64,000 nucleotides of DNA from Fagopyrum homotropicum (GCA_033239125.1 BSWB01000005.1:47910993-47974992); one strand, 5' to 3'. Positions 31,457-43,626 are shown, counted from the stretch's first letter. Notes: a model not told the origin generated them from the letters alone. Numbers and translations: made by a program.

Positions 31457-34446
31457 ACATGGTATCAGAGCGAGTTTGGCAACAATGGCACTTGAAATCT
31501 TCTAAAAGACCGAATGTATAAAATCACTAGAACCCGATAGGGGTCTAAGATTTTCAAAAGGGATTTTGTTTTTACACATGTACATAGTCGGGTTGTTGGG
31601 TTAGTAGTACGTCGGACCACCATCGTTCTCCGTGGATCTCTGCAACTTGGAATGATAGGTGTTAGTATATAGAGTTATATCGATATGTTTTAATGTATGA
31701 TTATACATATGTATATGTGTAGCATGTTAGTATTCTAAAGGATATTTTAGATCCTTTTGTTATGATATCATGAAGCGATTATCGTCTCATGATAAATCCG
31801 TAGTGGACTTGAGGAATTTTCAACACGGGACAATGGATTCAGACCTAGGATTGAGTATTATACTCTGGTGGGCGTCCTGGCGACCCTATAAATCATCCGG
31901 AGAACGGGTGGGCAAGGAAGTAAAGATGTTGAGATAATTTTCACCACAAGTACAATCCGATGAGAAAGAAAATCCCGAGTCAGCTCACATAGAAGGAATA
32001 GGAAGTCATACAAGGGACTTGGTCGTATGAAGCGGAGAGATGAATTAGAATAACCACGCAAGATACGACAAGAGATGAGATAGAGAGAACAATAAGGGAA
32101 CAAGTATCATATAGAACGGAGTACAACCAAGAATTTCGGAGTGAAGGACGTGACCATCGAGGCGGACGCCACCATATGCAAGCATGGGCATGAGAGTGCA
32201 AAGAGGACAGGGTGTTGACCCAAAGGTGAGAGATTAAAGGTTATAAAGATAGAGAGTGAGTTTAATGACGATAAATAGAATGTGTAACCATGGAAGCAAG
32301 TGGAGTCCTCCAAGGATACGAGCATTTTGAAAGAAACTTCGACATAAGTGTCAAAGAAACTAAAAGACTAAAACTGTGACAACTAAATTCCATAAAGGTA
32401 TCATGATAAAAACAAAACCAATTAAGGGGAAGAATGTGGGAAAATGATATTGGTGGACTAAAGAGTCCACGATAACTTCTCATTCATATAAAGATTTAAG
32501 TTACCAATACTAACGGTCTTATTAGAGAACCGCAAACAGACGATGAACAAAGTAAGAAGAATCGTGAAGACACGCTTACAAGTTATTGTGGAGGACTTGA
32601 CGAACTCCTAGACGACAGATAAATGCTATAAATGGACTCAGAAGAGTAAAATGATCTCATAAGAAAACAAGAGAGGTGCAGACTATGGAAGGAGGTAAAG
32701 GGATATTAACAAAGAAACTGGAGGAGATAGATTTTCACCAAGGGTATCAATATTCAAAAGAGATAGAAGAACAATAAGTCCGCGATCTTATAGAAGGACA
32801 ACTACAAAGTAGTGATAACTGAGACATAACACACACGGGTCAACTAGTAGTAATTGGTTGACAGATAAGGAGGATAATTATGAAAGAATTTTATAAACAT
32901 CTAGGAGACCCTTCAATAGATCAACGACGAAAAATGCGGAACTAAACCGATACAAGTGCTAGTAACCTTAATGGCAACATGGAGTGAGTTCGAGCCAGTA
33001 ACTTTAAGTAAGAACTTAAGAAGAAAGACAAGATGGTCAAGAATGACCCCCTGATGCATTTGAGACCAAGGGGATTGTGTGAATGATTTACTACCAACTG
33101 GCTAGGAAAGGGGTACATATCACAGTTAGTACAAATGGATTGTAAAAGAAGAACTAGGGGAGTAAGAGGTATATGATTTTGACAAGTATCTATGTCAATC
33201 AAGACAGAGTGTGTGTAGCATTCCATACAAGAGGAACAACAAGTTGATGGAAGTTAATGTCATGAGAGTCGTGTGGACGTGCTTACAAGTTATAGTGGGA
33301 GACCTAGAAAGGACCATTGATGCCAGATGAATGACACAATTGGACTAGAGAAAAGGAGTTAGTCCATAAGAAGCGGAAGGGTGGAAGGTAGAAGAACTAA
33401 AGAAGTAGAAATGGATTTTTGTGAGCAACTGTTTACCTACTAGCTAAGGAAAAATTTGACAGATCGCAATTAGCACGGAATGGAGACGTACAATTTAATG
33501 TAAGAGCAGTAGACTTTACAAGCCTGGAGACATTTTTGGCTTCTTCAAAGATAAGAATTCTGAGAGGAATCGCAACGTTAGTATCGAAAGGATTGAAGCC
33601 CTGTAACATAGTCAACATATATTTGGAAGGAAATATTACGAACGGCGCCAATTAAGGAACCTGTGCTTGAGAGAATCGTGTGGTGGACTCAAGAGCCCAG
33701 TGTAACCGCCATTTATAACAGAACATAAGTCATCAACACCGACGGTTCCTGTAAAGGGACTACAATTGAGATGTAATTAAAAGTCATCGGAACTACAAGA
33801 CGCTTACCATCTATCGTGGAGTGTGAGGAACGACTTTTAACGTTAAGCGAATGGCGCAATGAGACTTGAGAGGGAGAGTTGTCCCAAAGGAAGCAAAAGA
33901 GTGAAAGATAAGACGAACTAAAGAAGGATAAAAGGATTAATCTAGTAGGTGATGTGCACCAAAAGTTTAATACCAGTAGAGGTATGAAATTGAGATAAGT
34001 CACTTATTGACTGACCGATGTCAACCAAGGACGTGCAAGTATTGTTTGGTATCGACAAGTTATGTGCCGTTAAGAAGAAATATTTGTGATTGTGGATCTA
34101 TGGAGTATCTTTACCGACGCCTTAGAGGATTTCCTCAAGTAGGCAACAACAATCTTCTTGGATGAATTAAAGGTATAAAGAGAAACGTTTTAAGGGTTAC
34201 TTCTTGGCTAGTTAAGATCAAACTCCGGTCAAGTCATGGAGTTTGGATCCGTGGTAGAAGAATTAAGAAAGTAAACGGAAGAAGTTGCTTTTCAATCGTT
34301 GTTTTATTTTTCTTAAGGCAAGTAAAGACGGTACTTGGTAATTCATCCGTATAAGACTCATGGTGTAATTGGAAGAAAGAGTTTTGGAGTCAATCAATTT
34401 ATACTTACAGAAAAGGTTCTTAGGATTTATGAGTGACAATAGGATA

Positions 34447-34492
34447 ATCAGAGTAGCTCAGCGAAAGCGTGGTGGGTCCTAACCCACAAAGC
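34447..34492 (+). ncRNA. Initiator tRNA-Met 5'-half-like sequence in element C
   Basis: Starts ATCAGAGTAGCTCAGCG and continues through GTGGTGGGTCCTAACCCAC. Compared with the plant initiator tRNA-Met I recall, about 40 of the first 44 bases agree, covering acceptor 5' strand, D arm (with a Pol III A-box-like TAGCTCAGCGA) and anticodon stem. The anticodon loop has lost a base, so CAT is gone, and no clear T arm or 3' acceptor strand follows. It is therefore a tRNA-derived relic, not a working tRNA gene. It occurs at corresponding positions in E (58445-58490) and D (52199-52242). Confidence 0.75.
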
Positions 34493-35635
34493 AAGAAGCT
34501 CAAGGGTGCTGATGGATGTCGTGTCGAGTTTAAGATGGTGATATTCGGTGAAATGCATTCTAGCTGGAAGAAACGTGAGATAGGCTATGTGAGTGACCGG
34601 AAATGTTGTACGGAAACTTATGTGCATGTAGAGGTAATAGAAGGAGACTGGTAACCTATTACGGATCCGAGTTGCATTTTGAGTCAGAGGGATACTATCG
34701 GGCTGGTAACCACGGTGGATAAAAGAGTGCACTTTTGATGGTATGCTACCAATTATTGAGTAGTTATGAATAAGCGATGGTGATGTGAGATCACCTTGTG
34801 TCTAGTGTTGTCATTGCGGGCACATTCTATGTCACGTAAGATCCTGGATACTGCGTAAGAAGTTTGAGGTGAGCTAGACATCTATAAAATAATACGATGA
34901 TGTCGATAGAACACAAATATTGACCACCGGAATTGGACTGTTATGTTATATCAAGTTTAAGACCAAAAATGAGTAGATGATGATTCTTTAAAGGAGGAAC
35001 CATATGACTGAGTCATATTAGGAGACAAGACCAAGTGAGTTGTAAGACAACCATGTGAGATTGTGAAACGCGGTTTAGGAGTGATTAATGGATTAGTTTT
35101 CCTCATTCCATCGGAAAGTGTGACCCTAGTTCTACACGGATTCAATTAGAGGAGATACCTACCAAACACGAGTTAGGTCATCAGATTGAAAGATCGGACA
35201 GTTGAGCCGGATGGTACCGGTGAGATACCCAGTACACACTCTAGAACGTGGTAGTATGCACTTTTGAGGTAATTACATGAAAAGACTTTTGAGTCAGTGG
35301 TATTATGAAAAGCCGACGAAGATACCTGATATCTTGTGGACAGTATGAGACGTAACCTTTCAGAGATCTATACGAAGATAGTTGCGACCTTAGGATCGAT
35401 GAGTTAGTACTCGGCCTGTATCGGTGTGATATTGTGTGACTACTTGTTTGTTTCATGCTTGAGTGTTTTGTCAGTGATGTGTATTTTTATTGGTAACCTT
35501 TGATGTGCGGGATACTTAGATATAGAAACGACAAGACTTATGATGTAGTAATTAGGCACACTAGGTTGTACCTTTATTTGTTCCTTGAAGACCGACCTTA
35601 CGATTGACGTATATTAAGTTTCGGGGCGAAACTTA

Positions 35636-35873
35636 TTTTAAGGGGGTACTGATGTAATAACCGGAAACTTTATTTCCGGCTATCTTAGGAACAAATCAGA
35701 ACAAGATCGATTGTGACCCTTTCCGGCCCTTTAATTCATTTGTAGCAACTCCGACTATATGTCGTTATCTTTTAAGTTTCGGGACTCCGGCCCTTTATTT
35801 CATTTGTAGCAACTCCGACTATATGTCGTTATCTTTTATGTTTCGGGACGAAACTAATTTTAAGGGGTACTGA
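35636..35873 (+). repeat. Duplicated polypurine tract/LTR start and 64-bp tandem repeat
   Basis: A first tract (TTTTAAGGGGGTACTGA) at about 35637-35653 is followed by an LTR-like start TGTAATAACCGGAAAC. Two 64-bp direct repeats follow (35722-35785 and 35786-35849, differing at two positions). A second tract (TTTTAAGGGGTACTGA) then abuts the real LTR at 35874. Confidence 0.8.
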
Positions 35874-38481
35874 TGTAATACCCGGAAATTTAATTTCCGG
35901 TAAATCCCGAGTCATCATAAACCTTGTCATATTATGTGAGCACCTTACTCACATAAAATAAACAAGTCAATTGACCTTCTTTATTCTGTAAATTGGACTC
36001 ATCCAGGCCCATCTGTATCATGTATTCCGGGCCCATTATGAAGCTGACTTTTGGTCTATGAACCCTACCATTCGGGCTTATCAGAAATGAGCCATTTGGG
36101 CCCATTAAGAAACCCTCATTCCTTCACCCTTTCACGTAACTCCAGCAAACCCTAAGGGATGCAACTCTCCTTGCTTCCCACGTGAAACCTAGGCGGCTGC
36201 CCTCCTTCTCCCTTGCATCGCCTAACCGTCGCCTTCCTCCTCCACTCCAGGCCGGCGCCGACGACGACCGCCCTCCTGCGCGCAACCGTCCACCACCAGG
36301 GCTCGTAGCAAGCGCCTTCTATCCTTCTGTTCGTGTACAACAACGGCGGCCTTCTATCCTTCTGTTCGTGTACAGCAGCGGCGGCCTTCTATCCTTCTGT
36401 TCGTGTACAGCGGCGGCGGCCTTCTACCCTTCTGTTCGTGCACAACAGCGCCAGAGGACAACCGGCCGATGGGGCTGTGGCCCAGGAACGTGATGAGGGC
36501 ATGGGCAGTGCCGGATCTGCGTACAACTGCTCGTCTCCCTTTCTGTCTGCTCTTACGCTTAGAACCGTTCATCTCCAGCGTCTCCAGCCTCTTCAGCGCA
36601 GCAGCCCACAACAGCAGTCAGACGCAGCAGCAACCCGCCACAGCAGTAGTCTCTCAACGCAGAAACGTCTGATGTAGTCAGTCCTAGTCTGAAGCTGCAG
36701 CCCCTGTTGACAAGCCATAGAACCAGTGCAGTCATGTAAGCCATCTAACCCTTGTAACCCTTGCTACACTACACTTCAGTCCACCTTTTCCTTGCCTAAC
36801 GGGTACCTGTTTCGTCTGTTAAACCAACTCAGAACAACCGTAGGAGAGCTGTACAGATTCTTGCGTTTTCCAAAATTTTCGGAAGTGTTGAGCAGTCAAC
36901 TTCGGGTCCATTTTTGGGTACGCTAGACTCTTCCTTTCTGGCTGATTTTCGGATATGTTTTAGTCGACATTGTATAGTATAACATACTAAAATTTGAGAG
37001 CAATCCAGCGAGTGGTTTGGGATTTATGATTTTTCAGAGATTTAGTCATAAACAGTTTTTCTGTTGTGCTGAAATTCGGTTTTGTGAGATAGTTTTAAAT
37101 AGGCTTTTGATCTCCTTTGCGGCTGAATTTTGGATATATGATAGATAAGATTTTATAGTGGAAGGTACTAAAATTTGGGATAAATCCAGCGAGTAGTTTA
37201 GGAGTTATGATTTTTCAAAGTTAAGACAGTTTTCTGTTTGTTAAGTGTTGTAACCAACTTTAGAAATTTTTGTAGAAGTGATGATTGAACAGTTTTAAGA
37301 AATTCTTGTTCCTAGGAGTAGATGAGATATCATAGATGATCTAGGGAATTATTTCGGAATTTTTATAAGATTATTCGAATTTTATATTTGAAGCTGTAGT
37401 TGGACTTTACTGACTTTCGGGAAAAAGAAAATGGGTAGTTTTTCTAGTTGTTACCTAAAATCATCCTAGGGAGTAGAATATGGTTAGTTATCCTACAATT
37501 ATATTTTAAGTACATATTCCGAGTTTTTGGAAGTTCCGGAGCCAAGGGTAAAACAGTCATTTTACCATAAATTGGTACTGTATTAAATTCTGTTCTAATA
37601 GGATCTATTACCTTAGAAGTCTTAGACTTCTAATTACCTAGAAAGTGTGCTGACACACTTGCCTCCTTTGACAGGCAACCGAGTTATACGGTTACAGATT
37701 GAGTTGTGATTAAGAGAGTCGAGATCTGATTCAGGTAAGTCCTTTGGGCTTACTTAGCTGACTTCTGAATATGAGCATGAATGATGATAGTGGTGTGTGA
37801 TTGAGATGTTTAGAGTTATAGGTTGTGATAGATAATTACCGACCTATACTTGGCCTAAGAGTAACGGGCGGTGGCATTCTACTCAGTTAGCTTGAGGGCG
37901 CTGGGGGTTTCTCTAGGGACTAGTCCACACTCGGTTTGTAGTAATGCTACCGGCGGAGGTAAGCTAGACCTACACCCAGTTGGATAAGGAACGGAGGCGA
38001 GAACTCTTAAGATTTTTCGTGCCACAACTGTAAAATGGAATAAGGTGACTCACTTAATGAACAGATAATAACCGGTTTGTGTGCCAGCATGATGATTGTT
38101 TTATGTTATCTTGAGTGTGTTTGTGCTATCCTTATTCTGGTTATATTTGGATTGTTAGCTAACGGTTTATCCGTGTTGTAGATTTGTAGAGATAGACAGT
38201 TGCAGAGTGATCCGGAACGGATGGTCAGCCGGGTCCACGTACTCATTAGATGGGGATGGGGGAGTCTTCCTTACAGCATGCATGTTATGTATATGTATAT
38301 GTTTTGTAAGGCTGTCACAGGTGTACATTCATGCAGTAAAAATATTATGTTTTTGAAATTGTTTTAAGTACATTTGTGCCTTGTTGTAAGATCCAAGTAA
38401 TGTTATTGTTAAACCAAGGTCGTGACCCATTGTGAGGTCCTAACCAGTAGCTCCCCGAGTTATGAAACTTGGCGTGTTACA
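35874..38481 (+). repeat. Element C 3' LTR (2608 bp), complete
   Basis: Starts TGTAATACCCGGAAATTTAA, with a palindrome CCGGAAATTTAATTTCCGG at its first bases, and ends GGCGTGTTACA. It carries the hairpin at 35929-35959, TGGGCCCA at 36097-36104, telo-box at 36147-36155 and minisatellite at 36317-36456. A donor-like CAGGTAAGT is near 37732. It joins element G gag directly at 38482. Confidence 0.9.
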
Positions 38482-39630
38482 CCGACCGGGCGCCTGCATC
38501 GACTGCTGTGGACCGGAACGTCATTGTGTCTGGCTGCGTCCTTTCCCTGAGGCTCCTGCCCCTGAACTGGCTGGTAAAGTCCTTTGTCTCTTGTCCGGCC
38601 CGCCGGACTGTGCCGCTCTCCTAGACCCAGGGCGGTCTCTCTCATAGGCCGAAGCTCGGTCCTGGTACTCCGTCAATGAGGCACAACGAAATCCCGCAAG
38701 GTGAGCACGAGTGGACTCCCTCAGTCTCCTAGAAAAGAGGTAGACGTGTTGGTCCGCTGGGGGTGTAGCGGGTCCCAACAAAGCTAACTCCGCCCGAAAA
38801 CGTCTAATCCCCTCCATGACTGGGATGTCCTCAAATCCCGCCTCTAAGAAATCCTGGACTCTGTCTCTCCGTAGTGAATCTGGGCAGAATGTCACTTTAA
38901 CGAGACTCAATAGCTGATCCATCCTAGTCAAACCTCCTCTAACAGTCCTCCACCGATATTGGGCCTCCTCTCGAAATAACGTCTGGACTATCTCCACCTG
39001 TCTCTCCTCTAGACAACGGATCGCCTCTAGTGCCGACTGCACAGGCCCAATCCAATGCTCAACCTCCAACCCTACCTTCCCATCGAAGTAGGGTACATGC
39101 TGTTGATTGAAAGCCTTCAACCATGAATCAGGTCTAGAAGACTTCAACTCATCTCTAGCGACCTCTATAACCGGCTCGGGTGCAACTGCCGCTGGTGCAA
39201 CCACCTTTGGTGTGGCCCTAATGAAAGTAACTCTCTGTGAGACCTTAGCTGATCTCACAGGTGCAGGTGCAGGCACCGGTGGTGCGGGAGGTGGTGCTTC
39301 TGTCCTGAATGCCTCCTCCACTCGACCTACGTAGTCTGCAAATACAGTAGCTCCAATAGATGGTCTCCCTGTCCTAGCAGATGGGGATCTATGGGCTCCG
39401 GACCTCACAACTGTCCTATCTCTAACCTCGGGAATGACGCTCTCAGCTACGTCCTCCACGGGAATCTCAGTTGCTGGCGGATCCACGGCGGGTGGATCCG
39501 CAATGGGGATACGTCCCCGGCCTCTCGTGCCTGGAGGTCTCCCTACCCGTCCCCGTCTCTTGGCGGTAGATGGAAGAGGAGGTCTACCCCTGGCGGGTCC
39601 TACGTAAGCGGTGGCTCTCGTACGTGCCAT
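38482..39630 (-). pseudogene. Gag of element G, truncated
   Basis: 369 open codons from the Met at 39630 (MARTRATAY) to a TGA at 38521-38523. It has an Arg/Gly/Pro-rich N-terminus, then a Pro/Ala-rich linker and the capsid domain with RPDSWLKAFNQQHVPYFDG, VEHWIGPVQSALEAIRC and ADQHVYLFSRRLRESTRAHL. It ends with YQDRASAYERDRPGSRRAAQSGGP. It is clearly homologous to element 1's gag but only moderately similar. The TGA fits a C-to-T change in an Arg CGA codon. About 40 bases further on, element C's LTR cuts the gene off before the zinc knuckles. Confidence 0.87.
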
Positions 39631-40052
39631 TTGATAACGTATGGCGTATATTTATATAAATACGTATGTAATACTTATGAAATTAATATGATAATAATTC
39701 GTAAAAGCATGATGGTAACCATAATCCAAAAGTACAACCATGGCCCATAAGCCAAATCACCCTAAGGCCATATACATAACTAGATACATACAAGTCCACA
39801 AAACATCCTAAGGCCGTACATAAATATATGACTATGTAATAATATATATATACATCAATCAAATTCAGAAATCTATATCGCCGAGGTTTGCGTGAGGAGT
39901 GGTGGTCCCGTACATTCTAACCCAATCCCGACTCATGCATATGATTTTGAAAACGAAAAAGTCAGAACCCGTGGGGTTCTGTTTATTCTTCATTCGGCCT
40001 TTAGAAGGTTGCGAGTGTCATTGTTGTCAACCTAGGGCTCTGATACGACTTT
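39631..40052 (-). other. Element G leader and altered primer-binding site
   Basis: Leader between gag start and 5' LTR. The primer site at about 40037-40048 reads TCGTATCAGAGC on the minus strand, one base away from the tRNA-iMet complement TGGTATCAGAGC. The conserved leader block is at about 39964-39982. The rest is AT-rich and non-coding. Confidence 0.7.
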
Positions 40053-41085
40053 TGTACCACCCCAAATCCGCGGGATATCGGGATGCTACGGGCAAGACCT
40101 CACAATGGGTCCCGGCCCTTAGCTTGACAACAATTTCACCGGACCTTTCCAACATGGCACAAATAAAGGCAAAAATTCAAATCGTTTATAATGTATGCGA
40201 GAAACTGGAAGTAAAAGTACAAAGTGAAAACTCAGCCGAGTCCTCAAAATGACACAATCTCAAAGGATAAATCCGAAATCCATAAATCCAAACATAACAA
40301 AATAAACCCAAAAACGCCCCCGTCCTATAATGTACGGCGACCCTCGGCTGTCCACTCCTCCACCTCACTCGGCGGCGTTCCTAACCTGCAGGGCGTCTAC
40401 ACAAACGGTTTAAAATCGTTAACTCATATTCTAAGCATTAGAAACGGGGTGAGAAGCACAATCACAAACAATCATCATAAACACACACGCATCATACCAC
40501 AAGGCATACAAATCCGGTTTATTATCTTTATTATTATTAAGGCATATCCCGTTCTAGTTCAACTTCTTTTGTGACACGAGAATCTCCTGAAACTCGCCTC
40601 GGTCCCCACTTACCGGCATGGAACGGTGCGGATGCCTCCGACCGTGTAACCAGCACGGGCTAGTCGCCGAGAACCTCCTAGCTCTCGCAAGAGGTAGGCA
40701 GTGATGTCACCGTCCGTTATCATACTCTTGGGCCAAATAATATAAAGCCGGTGATCCTATTACCGGTTTAGTTGTTTATAAACATTCAAAAATAACACAC
40801 ACACACACACCACCTCACACACACCGATGCTAATACGCAAAATACAAACTAAGTAAGTCCGGAGACTTACCTCTCTTGTGGTAACTCGAATAAACCACTC
40901 TCAACTTCCCGCGGGAAAACGCTCAAAGCCTGCCCAAACGAGGCACTATCAATAACCGACTAAAAGCTAAAAGTTCTCGGACTTCAAGTTTCCAACATAT
41001 ATAAATATGATATCTACTCTAGCATGCTAGGTCCATTTTATAATCCCGAAGGTCATCCTAAGATCGTAGATAAGATAATTCCATA
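40053..41085 (-). repeat. Element G 5' LTR, truncated
   Basis: Starts TGTACCACCCC and follows 618-1650 closely by eye. It stops at 41085 after 'attccataag', where unrelated GC-rich LTR sequence begins. About 1.7 kb of the LTR is missing. It includes an (AC)n run near 40796-40810. Confidence 0.8.
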
Positions 41086-43626
41086 AGGCAACAACACCTT
41101 CACCGCGCCGCCAAGAGACCGCCTCCCTTCTTCTCCACTAGGTCGACAACACCTTCGCCGCGCCGCCAGGAGACACATCAGGCCGCCTCCCTTCTTCTGC
41201 ACTAGGCCGACAACAGCAACGGAGGGACGTCCCAGAGCCTCTTCAATCGGATCCCAGGATCCGAGCAGGCACGCTAGACCTTCCACGACCCACGTGCGGC
41301 AGCGTCGAGGCGCAAGGACGGCAACAAGAACGCAAGCACGGCGTCCCCACACCGCAGGTGCGAGTGGAATCTGATCCGCTGGTGCGCATTCCTCTGACTG
41401 CGAGTATGTCCCAACGACAGTAAGATCGTTCCGTTCGTCTTCCTCATATGTGCGAGCACGTTGAGCCAACTAGTTAAGTAAGGCATCACCTTCTTCTCTT
41501 CCGTACCCTCTCTATATATATGTGCTGATGTGAGCCCGTTTGCATCTCGAAACCGTGCATAACAAACCCTAGAAGATGGCTTGTGGAGCTGCTGCGTTTT
41601 CTGGGTTGTAAAGTGATGAACACCTAACTTCGGGTCCAAATTTAGGTATGAAAGACTGATCCATTTTGGCTGAAATTTTTATATGTTATAGCTGGGATAC
41701 TGTGGTAGAACATATTAAAAGTTGAGAGGAATTCAGCGAGTGGTTTAGGATTTATGATTTTTCAAAGATTGTGTCATAAGCAGTTTTTTTTTTCATGTTG
41801 TGCTGAAATTTCTAAGTGTTGGAAAACTGCATGTTGATACATACTGAAATGTGAGAGTATTGCGAGTTATAGTTTAGGAGATATGGTTCTCCAAAGTTGG
41901 TTCCTCACGTAGTTTTTGTAAGTGTGCTAAAAATTCTAAGTGTTGGGAAAAACTGCTTGTGATACAGTTTTGTGAGATAAATTTGAATATGTTATTTACC
42001 TCTTTTGGACTTGAATTTTGGATTTGTAATAGTTAGGATTACATACTAGAAGATATCAAAATTTTAGAAGATTTCATCAATAGGTTTAGGAGTTATGAAT
42101 TTTCAAAGTTGAGGATGTAAGCAGTTTTCTGGATGTTGCTGAAATTTGCCAAGTGTTGGAATTATCTGGTGTTGTGTAGTCATGTTTGAACTTAAGTTTG
42201 GATACCTCAGAAACATAATTCACCGTTCAAGTTTTAATATAAAATAGATGGATATGTATATTGGGATGTATCAGAAGTGGAGACCAATCCAACGGTCGGA
42301 TCTGAATCTATAGGAACTCAAAGTCGACTGTTTGTGCAGTTTGGGAAATGACTCAGATTTTGCTAAGTATAGAATTTCTGGATTTTTTATCCAACTTTGG
42401 AGATTTGTGTAGAAGTTGTTGTTGGGTATTTTTGAGATTTTCTTACTTCTATTAGCAGAGTGCATCATGTAGAAGACCTAGTTATTTTATTTAGAATTTT
42501 TATATTTTTATTCAGTTCTCATATCTAAAGCCAAAGTCGGGCCTTAGCAACTTTTTATGAAAGTCAAGAATGTAGTTAACTCTTCTAAATCTTTAGCAAA
42601 CTTTCTTTTGAGAGTTTTGAGTGTGGTTTTGAGTCCGAAAGAATAGTTTGAAACTTTGTTATAGAATTTTATAGAGTTTCGGGATCAGGGGTAAAATGGT
42701 CATTTAACCATAAGGGTATTTTGGTAATTTTTTTATGATAGATCATATATTTTAGAAGTTGGAGACTTCTAAGAAAGTGAGATACTTTATTGATCCATTT
42801 GCCTTGTATAACAGGCGATGGAGTATTCTACGGTTGTTGACTGAATTGTGTTTTAGACAGTCGAGATTGATTCAGGTAAGTCCTTTGGGCTTATTTAGCT
42901 AGCTTTCAGATATGAGTGCGAATAATGATAGTGGTGTTTGAATGATGTGTGTATGTGTGTATTTCATACTAATTATCGACCGAGACACATATTTGGCCTA
43001 GGAGTAACGGGCGGTGGCATTCTGCTCAGTTAGCCCGAGGGCGCTGGGGGTTTCTTTCGGGACTAGTCCATACTTGGTTTGCGGGGACGCCACCGGCGGA
43101 GGTGTGCCAAACCATCACCAGTTGGATAAGGAACGGAGGCGAGAAATCTTAAGATATCTCGTGCCACAACTTTTAAAACGGAATGAAGTGAATTACTTAA
43201 CTTATCAAATAATAACCTGTTTGTGTGCCAGCATGATGATTGTTTTATTTTGCTTGAGTTGTGTTTGTGTTATTTTTATTCTACTTATATTTGGATTGTT
43301 AGCTAACGGTTTATCCGTGTTGTAGACTCTGTAGAGATGGACAGTTGCACAGAGATCCGGAAAGGATGGTCAGCCGGGTCCACGTACTCATTATAGGGGG
43401 ACGGGGAGTCTTCCGTTCAACATGCATGTTATTAATATAATTATGTTTTGTAAGGCTGTCATGTGTTGAAGATTCATGTAAATATTGTTATTTATTTTCA
43501 AAGAATTTAAATACATTTGTGCCTTGTTGTAAGATCCTAGTAAAAGTTGTTGTTAAACCAAGGTCGGGACCCATTGTGAGGTCCTAACCAGTGGCTCTCT
43601 GAGTTCCAAGAATTCGGGGTGTTACA
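41086..43626 (+). repeat. Truncated solo or 3' LTR (element H), Tekay type
   Basis: Plus-strand LTR without its 5' end, ending in a GGGGTGTTACA terminus at 43616-43626. It shares the architecture of LTR C: the AACGGGCGGTGGCATTCTGC block near 43005, the donor-like CAGGTAAGT at 42873-42881, the palindromic site at 42754-42770 and AACAAACCCTAG near 41564. It starts with two imperfect ~55-66 bp GC-rich repeats (41091-41145, 41146-41212). No primer site follows its end, so it is either a solo LTR or the 3' LTR of the interior at 1-617. Frames at 41053-41639 and 43014-43325 are shadows. Confidence 0.8.

Larger units (their letters stand above)
31457..35873 (+). pseudogene. Element C interior: leader and heavily decayed gag-pol
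   Basis: PBS TGGTATCAGAGC lies at 31460-31471, and the conserved leader block (AACCCGATAGGGGTCTAAG) at about 31530-31548. No frame longer than ~100 codons and no intact domain follows. The end of pol is still recognisable: 35170-35222 matches the segment before the chromodomain in element 1 (the VISHEDLIVEPD region) with many changes. From about 33.7 to 35.6 kb it aligns base for base with the interiors of E and D on the opposite strand, including a tRNA-iMet half at 34447-34492. Small frames listed on either strand here are chance. Confidence 0.75.
28905..38481 (+). mobile_element. Element C: non-autonomous Tekay-type element
   Basis: Plus-strand LTR element: 5' LTR 28905-31456 (missing its first ~57 bases), tRNA-iMet primer site at 31460, interior 31457-35873 without usable coding sequence, polypurine tract, 3' LTR 35874-38481. 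The two LTRs are very similar by eye (about 97-98%), far less decayed than the interior. It therefore transposed recently although its pol was already dead, using proteins supplied in trans. Its 3' LTR end abuts element G's gag directly, and its 5' end abuts Athila sequence. A deletion probably fused Athila to C and removed G's pol. Confidence 0.85.
618..41085 (-). mobile_element. Element G: Tekay/Del chromovirus, split by nested insertions
   Basis: This minus-strand element is reconstructed from scattered pieces. They are the 3' LTR (618-2570 and 13619-14368), polypurine tract and pol end (14369-14618), gag (38482-39630), leader with primer site (39631-40052) and a truncated 5' LTR (40053-41085). 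The starts of the two LTRs (618 and 40053) match closely by eye over several hundred bases, with roughly 5% differences. Element 1 lies in its 3' LTR, and Athila and element C lie in its interior. Most of its pol is missing, presumably deleted between the Athila and C insertions. Its outer target duplication cannot be tested because the 5' LTR is cut at 41085. An alternative is that the left and right pieces are two separate elements of one family. Confidence 0.6.

Noticed and set aside
34441..34520. A functional tRNA-iMet gene or tRNA-derived SINE
   Set aside because: Anticodon loop has lost a base, no convincing T arm, B box or 3' acceptor strand follows, and the block is embedded in the same interior context in three elements without its own target duplications.
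38460..38647. Small ORFs across the C LTR/G gag junction
   Set aside because: Short, on both strands, created by the junction and by antisense reading of gag.
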